Shown one piece after another: positions 6,857-11,140 of a stretch of DNA of 11,140 nucleotides; position 1 is the stretch's first letter; each line of letters begins with the position of its first letter. The stretch covers positions 1 through 11,140 of the forward strand of contig NJEL02000036.1 of NCBI GenBank assembly GCA_002254825.2. Reading direction: 5' to 3'. Position numbers and translations under genes: made by a program. A model generated the notes under the pieces. That model worked only from the letters and a program-made list of their open reading frames with translations, searched no databases and was not told where the DNA came from. Origin of the DNA: Methanosarcinales archaeon ex4572_44. Its GTDB lineage: Archaea; Halobacteriota; Methanosarcinia; Methanosarcinales; EX4572-44.

Positions 6857-6909
6857 TATTAATCCTCACCTATCTGGATATACATGCGCACATCTACACC
6901 AACCACAAC

Positions 6910-6917
6910 GTATAAAA
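6910..6917 (-). promoter_or_regulatory. TATA box of the ribH-aminotransferase-gatD operon
   Basis: On the minus strand TTTTATAC lies 54 bases before the ribH ATG, predicting a start site near 6887 and a leader of about 30 bases that contains the GGTGAGG ribosome binding site. I saw no riboswitch-like structure in so short a leader. Confidence 0.6.
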
Positions 6918-6960
6918 CACCTACGACGGGCTCAGGCCTCATGTTTCATGTTTCACACTT

Positions 6961-7491
6961 TCATATCTGGCCCCTGTACCGTTCATATTCACTCATGACA
7001 CAACCGCAATATCTCTGGCGGTATAACCCAAGTTCAAAAGTGAGTCGTCTTGAGTTTTTGTACCCCTTCCTGAAGTCCTCGTAGAAGAAAGGTACGTCGT
7101 GCTTTTTAGAGAGTTTTTCGCCAATTTTCTTGATCAGATCATGTTGTTGGTACGGTGAAATCAAAAGAGTGCTGGTGAATGCTTCAAATCCCTTTTCTGC
7201 CGCAACAGACGCAGCCCTATCGAGACGATCTATGTAGCAGTACTCGCACCGATTCTTGCACGCAAGAGCGCCTTTGAGGAATTCTTCAATCTGGTACTCG
7301 TCATCGTATATCACCTCCACTGGCTTCATCTCTGCATACTTGATCAGTGCATCCTGCCTCTTTCTGTATTCTTCAAACGGGTGGATGTTTGGATTGTAAA
7401 AAAACCCTGTGACAGTGTGCCCATCAGCGATCAATTTCTCATGAGGGTACGTGAAACACGGTGCACAACATATGTGCGAGAGAATGTTCAT
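6961..7491 (-). CDS. queH: Epoxyqueuosine reductase QueH family (DUF208)
   Basis: 176-aa protein of the QueH/DUF208 family. In bacteria QueH reduces epoxyqueuosine to queuosine in tRNA using an iron-sulfur cluster. Seen in order: N-terminal HICCAPC (6-12), FYNPNIHPFEEYRKR (31-45), the cysteine cluster CKNRCEYCY (78-86), STLLISPYQQHDLI (107-120), FYEDFRKGY (136-144) and RYCGC (160-164). All the family cysteines and the adjacent-Cys pair are present, so it should be active. Archaea normally make archaeosine rather than queuosine, so the substrate here is uncertain. There is no Shine-Dalgarno before the ATG, but a TATA-like motif is centred about 26 bases upstream, which suggests a leaderless message. 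It is transcribed separately from ribH. Confidence 0.9.
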   Translation of the reverse strand: MNILSHICCAPCFTYPHEKLIADGHTVTGFFYNPNIHPFEEYRKRQDALIKYAEMKPVEVIYDDEYQIEEFLKGALACKNRCEYCYIDRLDRAASVAAEKGFEAFTSTLLISPYQQHDLIKKIGEKLSKKHDVPFFYEDFRKGYKNSRRLTFELGLYRQRYCGCVMSEYERYRGQI

Positions 7492-7512
7492 AGTAGCCCA
7501 GATTGTTCTTGA

Positions 7513-7521
7513 GATAATAAG
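7513..7521 (-). promoter_or_regulatory. TATA-like element for queH (leaderless)
   Basis: CTTATTATC on the minus strand is centred about 26 bases before the queH ATG. With no Shine-Dalgarno in the gap, initiation at or next to the ATG is the simplest reading. Confidence 0.5.
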
Positions 7522-7537
7522 GAGTTTTTGGGAGGTG

Positions 7538-7571
7538 AAAAAACCTGGATAGGGTATGGCCTGTTCAGGTT
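7538..7571 (-). terminator. Terminator after the YjbQ-family gene
   Basis: On the minus strand the stem AACCTG (7571-7566)/CAGGTT (7547-7542) encloses an 18-base loop, and its last two T residues run on into a six-T tract (7543-7538). It lies about 50 bases after the stop of the YjbQ-family gene and just upstream of the queH promoter, so it would separate the two units. The long loop makes the hairpin itself weak; the T run may matter more. Confidence 0.45.
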
Positions 7572-7620
7572 ATTGATTTTTAAAAAGGGTTAATTTAGGA
7601 ATAGGGCGTTTTGGGGACTT

Positions 7621-8040
7621 TCAGACACCCATTATCTGAACAATGACGTCTCTATTTCTTGGTTTGTTGTCCAGGTCTATGAAGATTATCTGTTGCCATG
7701 TGCCGAGCATCAGTCTATTGTTTTGGAATGGGACTGTGAGGCTTGGTCCGAGTAGTGATGCCCTGATGTGTGAGTGCCCGTTACCATCACCCCAGCGAAG
7801 GTTGTGCCTGTATTCGATGCCTTGTGGCGCCACACGTTCAAGCATTCTCTTCATGTCCTCTACGAGTCCTGACTCGTATTCTATGGTTGTCACCGCCCCG
7901 GTCGAACCGTGCACAAAGATTGTGGCTGTTCCACTGTTTAGGCCTGATGCTTCAACCAGCCTTGTTGCTTCGCTTGTGATGTCGTGTATGTCTGTGTTGC
8001 CCTTTGTGCTGATGTTGATGTAATCTGTTACGACTTTCAC
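7621..8040 (-). CDS. YjbQ / UPF0047 family protein
   Basis: 139-aa protein of the YjbQ/UPF0047 family, a small widely conserved fold. Some members have been reported to have thiamine-phosphate-synthase activity, but the physiological role is unclear. Seen from the chosen GTG: FVHGSTGAVTTIEYE (42-56), YRHN (77-80), WGDGNGHSHIRASLLGPS (83-100), with the conserved His79, His89 and His91, and LGTWQQIIFIDLD near the C-terminus. The frame extends upstream to 8181, but those 47 codons overlap the ferredoxin gene, are His- and Arg-rich and unlike the family. The GTG at 8038-8040 gives the normal family length and has AGGGATCA close upstream. It lies 62 bases downstream of the ferredoxin gene and may also have its own promoter. 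Confidence 0.9.
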   Translation of the reverse strand: MKVVTDYINISTKGNTDIHDITSEATRLVEASGLNSGTATIFVHGSTGAVTTIEYESGLVEDMKRMLERVAPQGIEYRHNLRWGDGNGHSHIRASLLGPSLTVPFQNNRLMLGTWQQIIFIDLDNKPRNRDVIVQIMGV

Positions 8041-8090
8041 GAAATGATCCCTTCGGTGGTGTAGGTGGTGGTATGAGTCTTTGGTTAAAA

Positions 8091-8098
8091 GATATAGG
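8091..8098 (-). promoter_or_regulatory. Possible TATA box for the YjbQ-family gene
   Basis: CCTATATC on the minus strand lies about 54 bases before the GTG start, predicting initiation near 8068. It falls immediately after the ferredoxin stop, so the gene could be transcribed alone as well as by read-through. Confidence 0.4.
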
Positions 8099-8102
8099 TG
8101 TT

Positions 8103-8348
8103 TTATGATGCTCTTGGTTCGTATTCTGCTGAGATTGCCCTGCTTGGACAGTTGAATGTGCATGTCCCGCATGTGAGGCATACTTCTTCATCAACTGCTG
8201 CCTCGCCATTTGTAACCTTTACTGCAAGCTTTGCTTTATCAGGGTCGAACTCTGTTCCATCTATGAGCAAGTTGTTGACCGGGCATACTGACTCACATAT
8301 CCCACAGCCTACACACTCTTCTGATATCTTCACCTTCTTGAAATTCAT
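8103..8348 (-). CDS. 2[4Fe-4S] ferredoxin
   Basis: 81-aa bacterial-type ferredoxin with two four-cysteine motifs, CVGCGICESVCP near the N-terminus and CLTCGTCTFNCP near the C-terminus, each expected to bind a [4Fe-4S] cluster. The ~30-residue linker between them is longer than in the smallest clostridial ferredoxins. The frame opens 11 codons earlier, but the ATG at 8346-8348 has GGTGAG five bases upstream and gives a normal ferredoxin N-terminus (MNFKKV), so I use it. It is a soluble electron carrier; its partner is not identifiable. The neighbouring QueH and CcdA-like proteins are redox proteins, but no link is shown by the sequence. Confidence 0.92.
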   Translation of the reverse strand: MNFKKVKISEECVGCGICESVCPVNNLLIDGTEFDPDKAKLAVKVTNGEAAVDEEVCLTCGTCTFNCPSRAISAEYEPRAS

Positions 8349-8383
8349 CTGACTCACCATGTTATAAGAGTAGTGTAACACCC

Positions 8384-8391
8384 CTAATATG
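8384..8391 (-). promoter_or_regulatory. Possible TATA box for the ferredoxin gene
   Basis: TCATATTA on the minus strand lies about 40 bases before the preferred ATG at 8348, giving a predicted leader of about 14 bases that includes the GGTGAG. A closer TTATAA (8362-8367) would start transcription inside the gene and is less likely. Confidence 0.35.
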
Positions 8392-8400
8392 AATCTTTCT

Positions 8401-8433
8401 AAAATGATCTGAGGTGGGTTCTTTCACCCCCTC
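8401..8433 (-). terminator. Hairpin terminator overlapping the dtdA stop codon
   Basis: On the minus strand GAGG-GGGT (8433-8426), loop GAAAGA, then ACCC and CCTC separated by one bulged A (8419-8411), gives an 8-bp GC-rich stem. It is followed after a few bases by TTTT (8404-8401). The dtdA stop codon falls at the stem-loop junction. It would isolate dtdA from the ferredoxin gene. The T tract is short, so this may instead act on translation end or mRNA stability. Confidence 0.5.
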
Positions 8434-9248
8434 CCTCTGATCTCCTTCTCCCGCAACACATTGTATCCAAGCCTGTTAATCGTCTCTATAAGCTTGTTGC
8501 GCAGATTTGCACGCATAGCTTTGCGATCAATGTACCCGAAGTCTGCGTCTGACTTCAAGAAGGCTTCTCGTATCATCTCTTCATCGAGCCGTTCGAGCTG
8601 ATAATTGGGAAAGATGTGCCCGAAAGCCACTTCTGCTTCAAGTGTGAGTTTGGTCTGTCTTGGAGCGTAGTGCCCGCCTCCAAAGCCCACTGCAATCGGA
8701 ACATCCGCGCACTGGAGCGCGAGTATCGCTTCAGCCACGATCTCGCCTGCACCATCATCAACCCATTCTTCTTCGCCGCTCCCAATCTCTACATAAAGGG
8801 ATGGCGTGTGGAGCATGGTTGGTCCGTGGTGCGTTGCTTCGAGTGTTGCTCCAAACTCCGTGTCTATCGATCGCTTGTGTAGTGTGCAGAGCAGGTTTCT
8901 CATCGCTTGTGGTGCGGGTATTGCAAGCTCGCGCGGTCTTCCACCGAGCACTGGTTCACCTGTGTTTCCTGTTGGATGGACCGTGAGAATCTTTCTGCCA
9001 TTCTCGCTTCGGTGCTTTGAAGCGAATATTATTAGGTTGCTCTCGATTCCACACTCTTCGAGTTTATCATCGATTCCGTCTTGATAGATGTGGTATTCGT
9101 CCATCTCAACGAGCGTGAAGTGACCGTGCGTGGATGTTGTGAAGCAACTGTTCTCGGCGGCTCTCCATTGCCTCATGGCTTTGAGTTTCTCTGCAATGTT
9201 TGCGCTTGCAGGGTCCCCCCTCGATGAAATAATCGTAATATTCCTCAT
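8424..9248 (-). CDS. dtdA: D-aminoacyl-tRNA deacylase (archaeal DTD2/DtdA)
   Basis: 274-aa DtdA/GEK1-family enzyme that hydrolyses D-amino acids from mischarged tRNAs, as proofreading in the cytosol. Archaea and plants have this form. Seen: an N-terminal ITIISSRGDPAS, FASKHRSENGRK (75-86) with LTVHPTGN (88-95), LEATHHGPT (136-144), VEIGSGEEEW (153-162) and VGFGGGHYAPR (187-197); these hold the conserved His and Glu residues of the family. Length is normal. The ATG at 9246-9248 lacks a strong Shine-Dalgarno, but an AT-rich TATA-like motif lies about 24 bases upstream, suggesting a leaderless message. It is flanked by its own terminator and promoter, so it is probably a single-gene unit. Unlike its neighbours it shows no G+T gradient along the gene. 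Confidence 0.95.
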   Translation of the reverse strand: MRNITIISSRGDPASANIAEKLKAMRQWRAAENSCFTTSTHGHFTLVEMDEYHIYQDGIDDKLEECGIESNLIIFASKHRSENGRKILTVHPTGNTGEPVLGGRPRELAIPAPQAMRNLLCTLHKRSIDTEFGATLEATHHGPTMLHTPSLYVEIGSGEEEWVDDGAGEIVAEAILALQCADVPIAVGFGGGHYAPRQTKLTLEAEVAFGHIFPNYQLERLDEEMIREAFLKSDADFGYIDRKAMRANLRNKLIETINRLGYNVLREKEIRGRG

Positions 9249-9266
9249 GCCATACTCTTATCATGC

Positions 9267-9277
9267 GTGGTATTTTT
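9267..9277 (-). promoter_or_regulatory. TATA-like element for dtdA (leaderless)
   Basis: CTAAAAATACC on the minus strand is centred about 24 bases before the dtdA ATG, within a 45-base gap after the UMP kinase stop. Confidence 0.45.
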
Positions 9278-9293
9278 AGTGAAAGTCTGATTT

Positions 9294-9758
9294 TCAGGGT
9301 TTTGGTTTTATATCTGTTCCGATATGTTCTCCCATGATTGCACGAGGGATATTTTCAGGGTGCGTTCCATCGAAGACAAACGTGTGAATCCTGCAGCGTT
9401 CAATAATTTTGGCAGCCAGTGGATCGACTGGAGAGTTGGAACCTGCGCCCATGCTGATCTTCATCACAATCTCAACGAGCTCTTCAGGCGTCAATTCTGG
9501 CAATCTTCTCGCAAGGCTTGCATTGAGGCGTGTGACCTCGATCCCGATAAAATCACATGCCACTTCGCTTGCCCCAAACCTTCGCGCGGCGTTGATATAC
9601 TCTCGGGCAACCTTCCCGCCGCCTGTAACAATAAACACCTTTTCCGACGGTGCCATCTCTTTTATGACGTCTTTTATGACACTTGCATACTTCAGTACTC
9701 TCTCGTGATCAAGATCTTCTACAAGCACTGAACCGCCGATGGATATCACAACAGTCAT
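9294..9758 (-). CDS. pyrH: UMP kinase (archaeal PyrH) with an internal deletion of the core
   Basis: Amino acid kinase-fold uridylate kinase (UMP to UDP), but only 154 aa against about 220-230 for archaeal PyrH. Residues 1-80 match the family N-terminus: VVISIGGSV (3-11), VTGGGKVAREYI (44-55), GIEVTRLNA (72-80). Residues 89-154 match the C-terminus: LTPEELVEIVMKISMGAGSNS (89-109), VDPLAAKIIER, DGTHPENIPRAI. Between them, at about residues 83-89, some 65-70 residues are missing. These include the GGTxPGHTTDA nucleotide-monophosphate loop and the Asn-rich ATP-binding NxTxVDGVY segment, so the product should be inactive unless it works in trans. The remaining frame is intact. The ATG at 9756-9758 is preferred over a GTG three codons upstream. 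The BofA-like gene ends 12 bases upstream, so the two are co-transcribed. Confidence 0.8.
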   Translation of the reverse strand: MTVVISIGGSVLVEDLDHERVLKYASVIKDVIKEMAPSEKVFIVTGGGKVAREYINAARRFGASEVACDFIGIEVTRLNASLARRLPELTPEELVEIVMKISMGAGSNSPVDPLAAKIIERCRIHTFVFDGTHPENIPRAIMGEHIGTDIKPKP

Positions 9759-9770
9759 TCTTTCCACAAC

Positions 9771-10016
9771 TCAAAAGGCAAGACCCAGATAATGAAGTAT
9801 TATTACGAGTAATGCACCCGCTATTCCACCGATGGCACAGATGGCAAGCACGATCCATGTGTAAGCGATGTTAAGCCCCAGAAAAAAGTTTCCCGCAATC
9901 AATATCACAAGCCCAATTATCGTGTTCACAATAAAATGCTTGACCACCTTCAGAAGTATGTAAGCTACTACAGCAGCCACGATTATAACTACAAGTGTGC
10001 CGTACTCCAACAACAT
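9771..10016 (-). CDS. BofA-family small membrane protein
   Basis: 81-aa very hydrophobic protein of the pro-sigmaK processing inhibitor BofA family as found in archaea. The function there is unknown, since archaea have no sigma-K. Two or three membrane segments fill most of it. The family pattern is seen in the VNTIIGLVILI, GNFFLGLNI and CAIGGIAGALLVIILHYLG stretches. The frame begins at an ATG at 10034, but a TATA motif at 10041-10048 would start transcription near 10018, so the ATG at 10014-10016 (MLLEYG) fits a leaderless message better. It ends 12 bases before the shortened UMP kinase; the pairing may reflect only shared transcription. Confidence 0.8.
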   Translation of the reverse strand: MLLEYGTLVVIIVAAVVAYILLKVVKHFIVNTIIGLVILIAGNFFLGLNIAYTWIVLAICAIGGIAGALLVIILHYLGLAF

Positions 10017-10040
10017 CGATACATAATAACACATTCTTAT

Positions 10041-10048
10041 TTTATTAA
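10041..10048 (-). promoter_or_regulatory. TATA box for the BofA-UMP kinase unit
   Basis: TTAATAAA on the minus strand is centred 28 bases before the ATG at 10016. It sits in the 27-base gap after the CcdA-like gene, so the unit can be expressed independently of it. Confidence 0.5.
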
Positions 10049-10061
10049 GCTTTGCACAGGG

Positions 10062-11140
10062 TCATATTACTCCAAGTTGCATCAGTCCGGCGAGTGCGAA
10101 GAGTGTTGCTCCTGTGACGAGGCGAAGGGCGACACGCCAGTCTTCTCTGAACGATTCAACCTTTTCAGGGGCAAGTCCTATTGCAATGGCTGCACCTATG
10201 AGGAGCACTGGGAGTATGACTCCGAGGTTGTAGATTGCAAGGTAGGCTACGGCGTTTGATTCGCCGCTCTGTATCATTTCGAGTATTGCAAGGTATATGG
10301 CGCCGACACACGGGGCTTTTATGAGCGAGAAAAGGCTTCCGAGTATGAATGCCGCAGGGAGGCTTGCTCCTTCGGCTGCCCGCTCTGTCACTCTGATGAA
10401 GATCTTTGGTGTGTGGAAGGTTGATGTTTTGTTCTTCTCAGAGGTGTGGATATGATATGCATCGTATATCTGCCAGAGCCCGAGTGCTGCGATCAGCAGG
10501 ACTAAGAATATTTTGATCCCTTCTTGCATCTCTGTGCCGATGAACTGCAGAAGACCCAATCCGAATATTAGGTAGGTGGTGAAGATTCCGAGGCTGAAGG
10601 CAACAACGATGTAGAGAACGTTTCTTCTTTTCCCAGTGGATGCAAGGGCGATACTTGCTATGAATGCAATTACTGCAAAGAGACATGGGTTTAATCCAGC
10701 AAATAATCCCACGATAAAGATTGAATGTGACGAGAGTTCTGGTCTCACGTTTACTGTCACGTCTTCGGATACAAAGCTTGAATCGTTCAGATAGAGGATT
10801 GTTGTTGAGAGCACTCGTTTGCCGTGTCCTGATTCTTCCACTCTGACTCGGTAGGTGTAGGAAGCACTATCTTGGGGCTTGAGGCTTGCGTTCCACGTGG
10901 TCTCTCCGCTGAGGAGTGTTGCGTTTGGAGTGAGGAGTTCAGTTGCGCTGATCTGTGCAGTCCTGTTGCCCGCGTTTGTGAAGGTGATTGTGACGTTGAT
11001 AACATCCCCAGGTGCTGCAGATCTCTTCTCTGGCCTCTTTTCGATTGCTATCTCTGGTTTTGCTCTTAGGGACTCTCCGATCTCTTCAAGAAGGAGTTCT
11101 TCGAGCAGTGTGGCATTGCCATTGTAGTCTTCATAGCTGA
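10062..11140 (-). CDS. CcdA/DsbD-like thiol-redox membrane protein with N-terminal beta-rich extracytoplasmic domain (5' end outside window)
   Basis: The frame is open from the window edge to the stop at 10062-10064, giving 358 residues with the N-terminus missing. The first ~135 residues are hydrophilic and Asn/Thr-rich, with a pattern (PGDVINVTITFTNAGN, then ATELLTPNATLLSG) typical of Ig-like CARDB/DUF11-type beta-sandwiches on archaeal surface proteins. Several NxT/S sites could be glycosylated. A membrane domain of about six helices follows, with GLNPCLFAVIAF and later LIKAPCVGAIY. The paired NPC/APC cysteines are those that CcdA/DsbD proteins use to pass electrons across the membrane. 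A start at the GTG at 10841 would cut through the beta-sandwich and is rejected. It probably supplies reductant to exported thiols, perhaps for cytochrome maturation. No partner thioredoxin is visible. Confidence 0.85.
   Translation of the reverse strand, partial: SYEDYNGNATLLEELLLEEIGESLRAKPEIAIEKRPEKRSAAPGDVINVTITFTNAGNRTAQISATELLTPNATLLSGETTWNASLKPQDSASYTYRVRVEESGHGKRVLSTTILYLNDSSFVSEDVTVNVRPELSSHSIFIVGLFAGLNPCLFAVIAFIASIALASTGKRRNVLYIVVAFSLGIFTTYLIFGLGLLQFIGTEMQEGIKIFLVLLIAALGLWQIYDAYHIHTSEKNKTSTFHTPKIFIRVTERAAEGASLPAAFILGSLFSLIKAPCVGAIYLAILEMIQSGESNAVAYLAIYNLGVILPVLLIGAAIAIGLAPEKVESFREDWRVALRLVTGATLFALAGLMQLGVI

Noticed and set aside
6940..6953. Two tandem copies of CATGTTT
   Set aside because: Only two 7-base copies between ribH and queH; too little to call a repeat element.
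8041..8181. Longer start for the YjbQ-family gene at 8181
   Set aside because: The extra 47 codons overlap the ferredoxin gene and are low-complexity His/Arg-rich; the GTG at 8040 gives the family length.
8349..8381. Earlier starts for the ferredoxin gene
   Set aside because: They lack a spaced ribosome binding site, whereas the ATG at 8348 has GGTGAG.
10062..10841. CcdA-like gene starting at the GTG at 10841
   Set aside because: The frame is open to the window edge and encodes a continuous beta-rich domain across that point.
1..11140. CRISPR array, insertion sequence or prophage
   Set aside because: No regularly spaced repeats, transposase motifs, terminal inverted repeats or phage genes were seen on either strand.

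Overview
The window looks like chromosomal DNA from a euryarchaeon, plausibly one of the methanogen-related anaerobes, but the sequence alone does not fix the genus. Archaeal markers are GatD of the tRNA-dependent glutamine pathway, the DtdA-type D-aminoacyl-tRNA deacylase, the archaeal forms of NOG1 and RibH, a tRNA-Pro without encoded CCA, TATA-type promoters, and several starts that look leaderless. I see no insertion sequence, CRISPR array, rRNA or phage gene.

Layout, left to right. (1) 1-1116, plus strand: the tail of an unidentified gene, then a translationally coupled MNT nucleotidyltransferase/HEPN pair of the toxin-antitoxin type, an unidentified 82-aa ORF, and a tiny ORF overlapping the next gene. 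(2) 1113-2463, plus strand: a NOG1 GTPase that stops after the G3 box, and a polyprenol/dolichol-kinase-like membrane protein that lacks its N-terminus. They are joined at about 1917-1930 in different frames. (3) 2602-3741, minus strand: a membrane-bound family 2 glycosyltransferase. (4) 3867-3941, plus strand: tRNA-Pro(TGG), facing gatD with a shared hairpin terminator between them. (5) 4029-6856, minus strand: a tight ribH-aminotransferase-gatD operon with a clear TATA box and Shine-Dalgarno. (6) 6961-11140, minus strand: queH, a YjbQ/UPF0047 protein, a 2[4Fe-4S] ferredoxin, dtdA, a shortened UMP kinase, a BofA-like membrane protein, and the C-terminal 358 residues of a CcdA-like thiol-redox membrane protein with an extracytoplasmic beta-rich domain.

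Functional themes are translation quality and tRNA biology (gatD, dtdA, queH, tRNA-Pro), cofactor and nucleotide synthesis (ribH, UMP kinase), the cell envelope (glycosyltransferase, polyprenol kinase, CcdA-like protein) and stress or defence (HEPN/MNT).

Three things stand out. Two housekeeping loci carry apparent deletions of conserved cores: NOG1/polyprenol kinase, and UMP kinase. Over much of the window, G+T content on the coding strand starts high at the 5' end of a transcription unit and falls to low values at its 3' end, giving a sawtooth that resets at unit boundaries. A QueH homologue sits in a genome that otherwise looks archaeal. I found no single new multi-gene system that I can defend; the compositional sawtooth is the least explained pattern.
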